From positions 1-36,036 of the IMG/VR virus record IMGVR_UViG_3300037502_003221: a stretch of DNA of 36,036 nt; one strand, written 5' to 3'. The stretch is from a virus. Position numbers and translations under genes: made by a program. Of this stretch, positions 21,618-29,907 are shown in pieces; the stretch's first letter is position 1; the number at the start of each line of letters is the position of its first letter. Below the pieces are notes generated by a model. The model saw only the letters and a program-made list of their open reading frames with translations, searched no databases and was not told where the DNA came from.

Positions 21618-24600
21618 ATGGCAGTTCTTACCATAAACCGTGGGTTAGTTACTTCTCCAAATGAACTTACAACTCCCGACGGTGCCGCTGACATTTTAGA
21701 TAATTGTAATATTGACTTTGACAACATTGTTCAAAGCCGTAGAGGATTTGCAGAGTTTGGAAATCAAACAGATGACAGCAGCGTAGTAAAGCAGTTAATG
21801 ACCTACAAAGGTAGGATAATTAGACACTTTGCCAATAAGCTTAGTTTTGATTCAACTGGAAATGGCACCTTTCTTAATTTTAGCGGAAGCTATTCTGAAT
21901 TAGTAAATAAACTGAGAATCAAGTACTTTGAGCTTAACTCAAACTTATACTTTACTACAATAGATGGCATCAAAAAAATCTCTGCAACTTCAGCAGATGA
22001 CTTTACAACTAGCGCTGGGTTTATTTCAAATGCCGGAGCTGTTAAAGCTCTTAGCGTTGATGGTAATATCATTCCAGCAGCCTCTGGTTTTTTACCCGCC
22101 CAATCTAAAGTTGCATATAAAGTGCTGTGGGCTAAAAAAGATGCAAACAGCAATATTGTTCGCGGAGTTCCAAGCTCTCGACTAGTAATAACAAACTCTA
22201 CAAAAGACATTAATTCTGGAGAGCAGTTTGAAGTTATAGTTACGGAAGCAGGAGCTGGAATTCATAAGACCTTTGATGCGACAACGGCTGTGTCCGGTCC
22301 GATAATAACAATTCCTAGCCATGGTTTTACTAACGGTACTAAAGTAAGGTTATTTGGAAACATCGCACCAGAATTGAATTCTTCTACAGACTACTATATT
22401 ATTAGCGCAGCTACAGATACTTTTGAACTATCTCTCTCATCCGGAGGATCGGCAATAGTTCTTACAGACGTTGCAGGAACTTCCAACATATATAGCGGGT
22501 TGAATAGCGAGCATTTCTTCACATTTGATACCCCAACAAATAAGTTTGCATGTTGGTTTAACATATCTGGAGAAGATTCTGCCCCTACAGATACTGTTTT
22601 AGTTGGAAGAGATTTAAGAGAAGTTCAAATATACAAAATAGCCATAAAAAATAAAGAAAATTATATGGCTAAAATTGCAGAGACTTTATTTTCCATTTCC
22701 GACATTTCTGTAGCTGCGTCAGCTACTTCTGTGGTTGTAACTAATGTAGATGGTGGTAATGTCTTAAACGCCTCCGCTGGTAATATTGCTACTACTTTGC
22801 TAACCGTCTCCACGGTTCTAGATGGGCAAACAGCTGTGGGAACTCCAGCAAATGTATCGCTCAATTTTACAGTGCCTACTGAGATTATAACCAACTCAGA
22901 CAGGCAATACTTTTATGAAATATATAGAACTGCTCCAATTACAGTTCCGACTGGGCTAACGCTAAACGACATTGATCCAGGTGAGGAGTTTCAGAAAATT
23001 GCTGAGCTTCCGATTGCAGAAATAAATCAGCCAATACCATCTTCTATTTCTTATGAAGATGTAGCTCCAGAGACATTCCGAGTTGGTGGGTTGTTTTTGT
23101 ACACTAACCCAGTTACAGGAGAGGGCTCTCTGCAATCCAATGAGCCACCTCCGGTTGCCCACGACGTTGCCATTTTCAAGGGCTCTGCTTTTTATGCCAA
23201 CACAAAAGAAAGGCATAGAATTCAATTCAACCTTCTTTCAGTTAGCCAACTAATATCAGAAACTTCTAAGCTTTATGTTGGAAATTCCCAGGTACTTAGA
23301 GAGTATACGTTTGTTGGTCAAAATGAAATAGTTAGATTTGAAGCTAAAAAAAGATCTGAAACTGTGAGTGGATCTTATTTTGATATATCCTCTGCTCAAA
23401 ATAAAATTAAATATAGGCTGTGGTTTGATAAAAAGGAAATTTCTCATGTAATTACTGCTGCGTCAATTAACAGCACGACCGACGAAATTACGGTAACAAA
23501 CCACGGGTTTACTACGAACGAAAAAATAGAGATTTCTGGCGGACTACCTCCAGGTGGCTTACTTTCTGGAACTAGCTATTATGTCATAAAGATTAGTGAC
23601 AATGTTTTTAAATTGTCTTTTGTTGTAAATGGAAGTCCTGTGGACTTGTCATCATCAGCAGGAACTTGTGAAATAACTAGAAGATCAGAAGCTCCAGAAG
23701 AGACATCTTACTTTCTCCTAAGAGTCCCTTTAGAACTATATGACGACACTGTACAGGGATCTGTAAATGCTTTCGTAGATGCCTTCTCAGACATTTCTGA
23801 CTTCTTAGTAGAAGATGTTGGGGTTGGATACATAAAAGTAACTTACCAAGATAATGGGCAAGCAGATGATGTAGTTCAATCTGTACAGCCCACTGGATGG
23901 ACGTTTCCTCCAATATATGATCAACAGGGGTTTGGAGAAGACGCAAGTCAAAACGAAGTTCTTTTGTCTGGACTCGCTTCTCAAGACTTATCTGTAGAAG
24001 ATACTGCAAGATCTCTGGAACGAGTAATAAATAAAGATACGCTATCTCCGGTAACTGCCTTTTACTTATCTGGACTTAACGATCTTCCGGGCATCCTTCT
24101 TTTAGAAGCGAAGTCTCTTACAGATGATGCAATATTTCTTGGATTCAGTCACGCTACTGACAAACCAGTATTTGAGCCGTCATTACCTGTAGCTAAAGTT
24201 GTAACAGATTTAGAATCTCCTGGAGTATTTACAACATCCTCAAGCCACGGATTTACTGTAGGACAGCAAGTTTACACATACATTAAGCCAACTGGATCTC
24301 CTATCTTGCTATCAGGAAAAGAAGTTGTAGCCACAACACCAGCTCCAACAACTCTGTCAATTTCTGGATTTTCCACTAATGACAGTTACATAAGTTTTGA
24401 CAAGGCTTTGATATTTTCTGCAGATGTAGTTTCCGATAATTCTATTAATCCCAATAGGGTATATTTTTCTAAGATTGGACAACCAGAAGCGGTACCTCTA
24501 GTTAACTACATTGATATTGGACCTAAAGATAAGGCCATTCAAAGGATATTAGCCCTTAGAGATAGCTTGATTGTTCTGAAAGAAGATGGGGTGTACGTTA

Positions 24601-25937
24601 TTACAGGCCCATCAGCTCCTAATTTCAGCTTTAGATTGTCTGACTCATCTGCTTTGACATACGCACCGGACACTGCTACAAACCTCAATAACTTGATATA
24701 CGTACTTACCAGCCAAGGTGTTGTAACAGTATCAGAGACTGGAGTTGGAGTAATTTCTAGAAACATTGAAGATAAAATTCAGGAAATCGCAAATGCTAAG
24801 TTTGATTACAAACTAACTAGCTGGGGAATGTCTTCTGAATCAGACAGATGTTATCTGCTGTGGCTTCCAGTAAAAACTACTGACGCATATGCAACACAAG
24901 CATTCCGATATAACACCTTCACAAGAAACTGGACTAGATGGACAAAACCTGCTAATTGCGGAGTAGTAAATCCTGCAGATGACAAAATATACCTGGGCGA
25001 TTCTTCTGGAAGGCCTTATGTTCTAAAAGAAAGAAAAAACTTCGAAAGACAAGATTATGCAGACAGAGAAATTGTGCGTGTAATTGGTGCGAATGCTATC
25101 AATGGAACTACGTACACAATATCTTCTGTTGCCGAGCTAGAGCCGGGGGACTCTTTAGTTCAGCAGCAATATCTTGATATTAACAAGTTTAATAGATTTC
25201 TTAAAAAACTAGACAGAGATAGCTTATTGTCAAATGACTACTACTCTTCTTTAGTTACATCAACAGGAGATAGCCTTGCATCAAAGCTATCATCCGTAGC
25301 AGCTAAGCTAACTCTAGATGGGCTTACAATTCCACCGCTTTCTGGAACAGAGAATTTCGAAGACATTCGAGATGATTTTAATTCTATTGTTGACGCATTA
25401 AATAGTCCTGGATCTATTGCTAGCTTTAAGAACTACAAGAAAGCCTTAGACTTATTGGTATATGAAACGCTTGTAACGGATGTTATAGCAAGAGACAATA
25501 AAATCTCTGTTAAATTCTCAACTAAGTTTGTACAAGGAGAAGTTTCCTTCTTCAAGTCTATTAAATGCCTAGTTAGATACGCTCCTCAACATTTCGGAAA
25601 GCCAGAGTCTACGAAGCAGGTGTCAGAAGGTACTTTCATATTCGATCAGAATAACTTCTGGGGAGGGTCTGTAGGATATTCTTCTGATAGGTCATATGAC
25701 TTCTCAACTATAACATTCTCTGGAAGAGGCCCCGGATACTGGGACGGCTATTCTTGGGCAAATGTAACTTTTGGTGGAGAAGGTAATGAAGTTCCTGTTA
25801 GAACTCTAATTCCAAAAGATAAGTCAAGATGTAGATACTTGCACGTACAATTTATTCATTCTAACGCTAGAGAAGAGTGGAAGTTAATTGGAGTATCCCT
25901 GGAGCCTAGAGAAGTGTCTACTAGAGGATATCGATAA
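21618..25937 (+). CDS. Tail nozzle protein (T7 gp12-like), greatly enlarged
   Basis: 1439 residues, against about 790 for T7 gp12. The opening 'LTINRGLVTSPNELTTPDGAADILDNCNIDFDNIVQSRRGF' is the typical start of podophage nozzle/stabilisation proteins. Residues about 950-1160 carry the propeller-like part ('RILALRDSLIVLKEDGVYVI', 'LNNLIYVLTSQGVVTVSETG', 'AFRYNTFTRNWTRW'). Inserted beta modules with the '(N/S)HGF--G--V---G' motif occur at about 213-290 ('IPSHGFTNGTKVRLFG'), 610-690 ('VTNHGFTTNEKIEISG') and 860-925 ('SSSHGFTVGQQVY'). The C-terminal region continues with helical and beta parts (ending 'EEWKLIGVSLEPREVSTRGYR'). It should close the tail tube and carry fibres; the inserts may be the docking sites. 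Its stop overlaps the next ATG. Confidence 0.8.
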   Translation: MAVLTINRGLVTSPNELTTPDGAADILDNCNIDFDNIVQSRRGFAEFGNQTDDSSVVKQLMTYKGRIIRHFANKLSFDSTGNGTFLNFSGSYSELVNKLRIKYFELNSNLYFTTIDGIKKISATSADDFTTSAGFISNAGAVKALSVDGNIIPAASGFLPAQSKVAYKVLWAKKDANSNIVRGVPSSRLVITNSTKDINSGEQFEVIVTEAGAGIHKTFDATTAVSGPIITIPSHGFTNGTKVRLFGNIAPELNSSTDYYIISAATDTFELSLSSGGSAIVLTDVAGTSNIYSGLNSEHFFTFDTPTNKFACWFNISGEDSAPTDTVLVGRDLREVQIYKIAIKNKENYMAKIAETLFSISDISVAASATSVVVTNVDGGNVLNASAGNIATTLLTVSTVLDGQTAVGTPANVSLNFTVPTEIITNSDRQYFYEIYRTAPITVPTGLTLNDIDPGEEFQKIAELPIAEINQPIPSSISYEDVAPETFRVGGLFLYTNPVTGEGSLQSNEPPPVAHDVAIFKGSAFYANTKERHRIQFNLLSVSQLISETSKLYVGNSQVLREYTFVGQNEIVRFEAKKRSETVSGSYFDISSAQNKIKYRLWFDKKEISHVITAASINSTTDEITVTNHGFTTNEKIEISGGLPPGGLLSGTSYYVIKISDNVFKLSFVVNGSPVDLSSSAGTCEITRRSEAPEETSYFLLRVPLELYDDTVQGSVNAFVDAFSDISDFLVEDVGVGYIKVTYQDNGQADDVVQSVQPTGWTFPPIYDQQGFGEDASQNEVLLSGLASQDLSVEDTARSLERVINKDTLSPVTAFYLSGLNDLPGILLLEAKSLTDDAIFLGFSHATDKPVFEPSLPVAKVVTDLESPGVFTTSSSHGFTVGQQVYTYIKPTGSPILLSGKEVVATTPAPTTLSISGFSTNDSYISFDKALIFSADVVSDNSINPNRVYFSKIGQPEAVPLVNYIDIGPKDKAIQRILALRDSLIVLKEDGVYVITGPSAPNFSFRLSDSSALTYAPDTATNLNNLIYVLTSQGVVTVSETGVGVISRNIEDKIQEIANAKFDYKLTSWGMSSESDRCYLLWLPVKTTDAYATQAFRYNTFTRNWTRWTKPANCGVVNPADDKIYLGDSSGRPYVLKERKNFERQDYADREIVRVIGANAINGTTYTISSVAELEPGDSLVQQQYLDINKFNRFLKKLDRDSLLSNDYYSSLVTSTGDSLASKLSSVAAKLTLDGLTIPPLSGTENFEDIRDDFNSIVDALNSPGSIASFKNYKKALDLLVYETLVTDVIARDNKISVKFSTKFVQGEVSFFKSIKCLVRYAPQHFGKPESTKQVSEGTFIFDQNNFWGGSVGYSSDRSYDFSTITFSGRGPGYWDGYSWANVTFGGEGNEVPVRTLIPKDKSRCRYLHVQFIHSNAREEWKLIGVSLEPREVSTRGYR

Positions 25938-26353
25938 TGCCAAAGCTTAGCGATATTCGAAGAATTATACCGGAGGACGTAGACAGTAAGTCTACTCCTG
26001 TGGAAATTGTGGAAACTATTGCTGGTTCATATAACGAATTTGCAGATGAGATCTATCAGGTTGTTAATGGACAGCTAGATTTTGATAATCTGGCTAGAGA
26101 AAAGGTTTCTTTAGACATTACTTTTGATGCGTCAGGAAAACCAATTGGAACTGTTACTATTTTGACAAAGCTATCCTTTGTTTCAATGTTACACATTGGA
26201 AAAGTGCAAAATATAACAAACGCTGCTGAAAAGATAACACAAGCTCCTTATTTAGATTGGACTTATCAAGGAAGCGGAGCAGTTAGAATTAACTATGGAG
26301 TTGGATTCCAATCTGGAAAAAAATACAGATTAACATTAGAGCTTATTAGTTAA
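25937..26353 (+). CDS. Small tail protein
   Basis: 138 residues, coupled to the nozzle gene by TAATG. The N-terminal half is helical (VEIVETIAGSYNEFADEIYQVVNGQLDFDNLAREKVSLDI), the C-terminal half beta-rich ('GTVTILTKLSFVSMLHIGKVQNI', 'YLDWTYQGSGAVRINYGVGF', 'KYRLTLELIS'). Proteins of this size and make-up often follow the nozzle gene in related podophages, perhaps as fibre adaptors. Assignment rests mainly on position. Confidence 0.6.
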   Translation: MPKLSDIRRIIPEDVDSKSTPVEIVETIAGSYNEFADEIYQVVNGQLDFDNLAREKVSLDITFDASGKPIGTVTILTKLSFVSMLHIGKVQNITNAAEKITQAPYLDWTYQGSGAVRINYGVGFQSGKKYRLTLELIS

Positions 26354-26371
26354 ATCAAATATTTAGACATA

Positions 26372-26656
26372 GTTTTACTTATATAGAGCTAAAAACTCTT
26401 TCCAGTAAAACCATATCCTTAATGTGCTTTCAGCTATTTGGGGATAGGGCTGTGGCTTTTAACCTGAATTTCTCTTTTCTACGCAAGTCCAAGTCTTCAA
26501 ATACTTACGCTTAACTCTGTGGCTTTCCGCTGGGTACTTAGTGGTTTTGCGACACCCAGTCGAGTATTTCGTTTCCTACACCGGCTCGTATATCGGACTC
26601 GCTTGTAAGTCCTCTATTTCACGGTCCATCAGAGCAAAAAGAGGAGCTTTCGCTCC
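26372..26656 (-). ncRNA. Putative structured minus-strand RNA, about 285 nt, unrecognised
   Basis: This fills the 396-base gap between 26353 and 26750, which has no ORF. On the minus strand a sigma70-like promoter (26663-26690) predicts a start at the G at 26656. The RNA would open with GGAGC-GAAA-GCUCC, a GNRA hairpin, then CUCU/AGAG, GGACU-(8)-AGUCC and CUGGGU-(18)-ACCCAG (26554-26525). CGUAAGU/ACUUGCG follows, and GUUUUACU-(24)-AGUAAAAC (26411-26372) closes it. The octamer AGCCACAG occurs twice. Loops are A-rich on this strand (GAAACGAAA, GCAAAACC), as in folded RNAs. It does not match tmRNA, RNase P, 6S or SRP RNA as I know them. The 3' end is approximate because no U tract follows the last stem. 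Confidence 0.55.
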
Positions 26657-26662
26657 AAACTC

Positions 26663-26690
26663 AGAATATCACACATTTATATAAAGTCAA
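26663..26690 (-). promoter_or_regulatory. Sigma70-like extended -10 promoter for minus-strand RNA
   Basis: Minus strand TTGACT (26690-26685), 16-base spacer ending in TGA, giving the extended -10 TGATATTCT (-10 at 26668-26663). Predicted start G at 26656, the first base of a hairpin. It fires away from the late promoter at 26721, 30 bases off. Confidence 0.65.
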
Positions 26691-26720
26691 TAAAGCTTTT
26701 ATTTCACAAAACTAGCAATA

Positions 26721-26739
26721 TAACACCCTTATATTACAG
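26721..26739 (+). promoter_or_regulatory. Phage late promoter motif, copy 4
   Basis: TAACACCCTTATATTACAG, identical to copies 1 and 2, then AGAGG as SD and ATG at 26750. It heads the ejection-protein cassette. Confidence 0.75.
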
Positions 26740-26749
26740 AGGTAAACCT

Positions 26750-28651
26750 ATGGCAATTTTGAAAGACGAAGAAGAGCAGAAAGGTCAGGGAACTGGTCAA
26801 GCTTTAGCACAGACTCTTCAAGGTCAACAAGAAGTTGTACAACAGCAAGAACAGCCAGTTACGCAACTGTCAGGCCCATCAATGGGCGGATCTTCAGCTA
26901 CACAAACCTCTGCTCCAGTTAAGGCAATGCCGAAACAGCAAAAAGCTGGAACTGGAACTTTTGCCAATCTCAGAAGCTACTTAGAAGCGGCGCAAGGCGG
27001 AGGTCAGCAAAGAGTAGCACAAGCCGCAACACAACAAGTAAAGAAACTTGGAACTGCAGCAGAGAAAGGAACCTCTCAAGCTTTAGACTCTTTCAGAGGA
27101 AAAGTTAAAGCTGGAACTTTACAAGATTTAGATACAGCTGGTAAAGAAGCAGAAAAAATTATTGGCGGAGCTAGAGCGGTTACTTATCAAGCCCCACAAG
27201 AGCCAATTGCCAGGGAAAGTGTCTCAACTACAGGGCCTTCGAAAGAGCGAACAGAGCCGGTTACAACCTCTCCTAGAGTTGGAGTTAGCCTTCCTACAGA
27301 ACCAACTACTCCAGCAGTCATTACTCCGGAAGCTCCAAAAGTTACCCCATCGTTAATTTCAGATCAAGACAGACAACGTTTTGCAGATATCATCAATGCT
27401 CAATATCAAGGCCCAGCATCTTTGCAACAAGCTGGTCTTTATGAGCAAGCCGCCACAAAAGCAAGAGCTGCTCAACAAGCCGCCGAGTTAACACGTACCG
27501 CAGCTGGAAGGGAACAACTTCTTAAAGATGTTTTTGGTAAAACTAGAGACTATAGAGGAAAATTAGATACTCTTTTACTTAATGCATCAGAACAGGGTGT
27601 GAGACAGTTACAACAACAGGCGACCCCAGCTTCGCAAGCTCAAGCTGCGCTACAAGAAGCTCAAAACGTAGCTGCTAATGAAGCTGCTCAAAGAGCTGCA
27701 GCAATTGAAGGCGTAAGGACTGGAGCAAGAACAGCTTTCACTACAGCTAAACAAGAAGAAGAGGCTGCTACTGAAGGTAGAATTAATAAGGTTTTAGCAA
27801 ACTGGGAAGCAGCTGGTAATAAAGTTAAAGATTTAATTACAGATAAAACTGCAAACCAAGCAGTATACCAGGAAGCTCTTACCTCAAGCCCCGAGGTTAC
27901 ATCAGCACAAAAAGCATTACAGGATGCTACAAATTATTTAAATAGTTTTCCTAATACTCCAGGATATAGAAATTCAGACAAGTATTATTATGCTCAAGAG
28001 GCTGTAAAAAATGCAACACAGGGACTAAACAGAGCTAAGGATGCTGTTAAAAATAGATTAGATCAAGTAATATTGTCACAAGCAGAAGCTAATTTTTTAG
28101 GAGTAAAGGAAGGAACTGGTTTTTTTGGAAATAAAGATATTCTAAAAGTAGCACCAAGAGCAGCGGCTGAAGAGCTGATTACAAAAGATGAACAGCTAAG
28201 ACTAGCTGCATTATCTCAACTTGCTGGATTAGATAAATCAAGCGCATTAAATGCAGCTCTTAAGTACGCAGATGCAGAAAAAGCAGGAACTAAAACAATA
28301 GCGGACGTAATTGACAGAACTGGAACTCTAGCAGGGTCATTAGAAAGAGAGAAGCAATTTGCTCAAGACCCTAGACTAAAGCAATTGGTAGACTATAGAG
28401 GCGCACCAACCCCATTTCCAGTTTACGGCTCCGACTCTCTTTACAACATACTGCAAAGGTCTGGATATAACCCCGAAAGTCCTTCCGCTGCAACACTATC
28501 TGCAATTACTGATCCTAGATTTAATAATTTTCTTTCATCTAACAATTTTTATAACCGAGTAAATGTAGAGGATAGACCAGAACTTAATGCTAGGTTTTCT
28601 GCTTTGCAGGACTATCTTTCTAGTATAGATCCGACATACAAGAAAAAATAA
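26750..28651 (+). CDS. Large Gln/Ala-rich internal virion (ejection) protein
   Basis: 633 residues, SD GAGG. The first 130 residues are low-complexity Gln/Gly/Thr ('GQALAQTLQGQQEVVQQQEQ', 'AAQGGGQQRVAQAATQQVKK'), followed by a Pro/Thr linker (about 145-200). A long Ala/Gln-rich helical region (about 205-360) holds 'QGPASLQQAGLYEQAATKARAAQQAAE' and 'ARTAFTTAKQEEEAATEG'. The C-terminal part (about 490-633) is more globular ('VDYRGAPTPFPVYGSDSLYNILQRSGYNPE'). This make-up and its place directly after the tail genes fit podophage ejection proteins, which leave the head first and line the channel across the envelope. No lysozyme motif is visible. Confidence 0.65.
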   Translation: MAILKDEEEQKGQGTGQALAQTLQGQQEVVQQQEQPVTQLSGPSMGGSSATQTSAPVKAMPKQQKAGTGTFANLRSYLEAAQGGGQQRVAQAATQQVKKLGTAAEKGTSQALDSFRGKVKAGTLQDLDTAGKEAEKIIGGARAVTYQAPQEPIARESVSTTGPSKERTEPVTTSPRVGVSLPTEPTTPAVITPEAPKVTPSLISDQDRQRFADIINAQYQGPASLQQAGLYEQAATKARAAQQAAELTRTAAGREQLLKDVFGKTRDYRGKLDTLLLNASEQGVRQLQQQATPASQAQAALQEAQNVAANEAAQRAAAIEGVRTGARTAFTTAKQEEEAATEGRINKVLANWEAAGNKVKDLITDKTANQAVYQEALTSSPEVTSAQKALQDATNYLNSFPNTPGYRNSDKYYYAQEAVKNATQGLNRAKDAVKNRLDQVILSQAEANFLGVKEGTGFFGNKDILKVAPRAAAEELITKDEQLRLAALSQLAGLDKSSALNAALKYADAEKAGTKTIADVIDRTGTLAGSLEREKQFAQDPRLKQLVDYRGAPTPFPVYGSDSLYNILQRSGYNPESPSAATLSAITDPRFNNFLSSNNFYNRVNVEDRPELNARFSALQDYLSSIDPTYKKK

Positions 28652-28653
28652 CT

Positions 28654-29007
28654 ATGAGCTTATACTCCGAGTTTGTAAAAGAAACAGTTGGCTGGGAAAC
28701 TTTAGAAGATGAAACTAGCTTTGTAACTTATGAGATTCAGAAAGTCGGTTCGGTAAGTTGCATTAAGATTATCGAAATGTACGTAACTCCACTAGCTAGA
28801 GGCAAGGATAAGTGGAACGAGCTAGCAGATAAAGTAGAAGAAATTGGTAGGCAGAATAAGTGTAAAACAATTTCTGCCCAGATAAGTAAAAATACTTCTG
28901 AGTTTACGCAACAGCGCACCGCGCATATTTGCCGCTTATTTGGAATGCAACAAACTTATGAAGATGTTTATCAAATAGTATTTAGCAGAGGAATAAGAAA
29001 TGAGTAA
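28654..29007 (+). CDS. GNAT-like small protein in ejection cassette
   Basis: 117 residues, two bases after the previous stop, no strong SD, last eight bases overlapping the next gene. Central text 'SCIKIIEMYVTPLARGKDKWNELADKVEEIGRQNKCKTISAQI' follows the acetyltransferase (GNAT) plan: beta strand 4, then V-x-P-x-x-RGK, a helix, then beta strand 5. The acetyl-CoA loop Q/R-x-x-G-x-G/A is incomplete (RGKDKW), so activity is doubtful. T7 gp13, encoded at the same relative place, is a small internal-virion protein, and GNAT-like proteins occur in such cassettes. It may be a structural remnant of the fold. Confidence 0.5.
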   Translation: MSLYSEFVKETVGWETLEDETSFVTYEIQKVGSVSCIKIIEMYVTPLARGKDKWNELADKVEEIGRQNKCKTISAQISKNTSEFTQQRTAHICRLFGMQQTYEDVYQIVFSRGIRNE

Positions 29008-29899
29008 AAATGCTGGAAAAAAGGAAATGAAAGAAGCCAATAGGCTTATGCGAGATAATATCGCTCGTCTAGAAGCTATCGGAATTCCAACAATTGAAGC
29101 TCAAAAAATTGCTCTTGAATCTCCAGAGCTTGTCGGGCTTTTAGAAGCAGAATCTTTAGGGCCTTCGAGATTTGAAGAAGTTCAAATGGACCCCCGTCTA
29201 CAAGCCGCACAACAAGCAGCTTTAGAAGATATTACAGGAATTGCAGAAGCTGGTGGACTTGACGCAACTTCTAGATTAAACTTAGAAGAAGGCTTAAGAA
29301 GAGCTTCTGGAGCAGAACAAGCAAGGTTGCAACAATTAAACGAAGATAGAACGATGGGACAAGGGCAAAGACTTGCGCTACAATCTCAAGCAGTTCAAAG
29401 CGCTGGACAAGCAGCAAGAGACGTTGCTTTGCAATCAGCCGCCCAAGCGCAACAAGCTCGTATGGCCGCTTTAGGACAACAAGCAAACCTAGCTTCTGGA
29501 ATGCAGCAGCAACAGCTTGGGCTGGCTGGGCAAAAAGCTAGCGCCGCAGACGCAATTGCTCAATTTAACACACAGCAAAGAATGGGCGTACAGTCTCAAA
29601 ATCTTGCCGCAAAACAAGCTATTGCAAATCAAGCAGCTGCAACAAGAAATCAGCAAGAGACATATAATAAAGGTCTTATTCAGCAACAATTCCAGAATGA
29701 AATGGCAAAAGCAACTGGAATTACTGGAACACAAAGTAATTTAGCTCAACAAATGCAACAACAAGCTGCCGCTGCCCAACAAGCTCAACAGGCTACGACA
29801 GGATCTCTAATTAACCTAGCTGGAACGGCAGCCGGAGCTTACTTTGGTCCAGGCGGTGCGGCTGCTGCTAAATTGGCATTAGAAAAACAAAAAGCATAG
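29000..29899 (+). CDS. Internal virion protein, T7 gp14-type
   Basis: 299 residues; SD GAGGA, ATG inside the end of the previous gene. After a charged start, residues 60-250 are Gln/Ala-rich long helix ('QMDPRLQAAQQAALEDI', 'RLQQLNEDRTMGQGQRLALQSQAVQ', 'QQQLGLAGQKASAADAIAQFNTQQRMG'). The last 30 residues are a Gly/Ala hydrophobic segment (GSLINLAGTAAGAYFGPGGAAAA) that could insert in a membrane. This is the usual plan of podophage DNA-injection proteins. The minus-strand ORFs over it are shadows of its Gln codons. Confidence 0.7.
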   Translation: MSKNAGKKEMKEANRLMRDNIARLEAIGIPTIEAQKIALESPELVGLLEAESLGPSRFEEVQMDPRLQAAQQAALEDITGIAEAGGLDATSRLNLEEGLRRASGAEQARLQQLNEDRTMGQGQRLALQSQAVQSAGQAARDVALQSAAQAQQARMAALGQQANLASGMQQQQLGLAGQKASAADAIAQFNTQQRMGVQSQNLAAKQAIANQAAATRNQQETYNKGLIQQQFQNEMAKATGITGTQSNLAQQMQQQAAAAQQAQQATTGSLINLAGTAAGAYFGPGGAAAAKLALEKQKA

Positions 29900-29907
29900 G
29901 AATTTAT

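Noticed and set aside
26600-26640. CUGAUGG...GUGAAAU in the minus-strand RNA, reminiscent of a hammerhead core
   Set aside because: The required CUGAUGA is broken and no stem II or cleavage-site helix fits.
26372-26656. tmRNA, RNase P RNA or 6S RNA for the intergenic RNA
   Set aside because: No tRNA-like acceptor with GGUUCGA, no RNase P conserved core (GAGGAAAGUCC), and no single long hairpin with a central bubble as in 6S.
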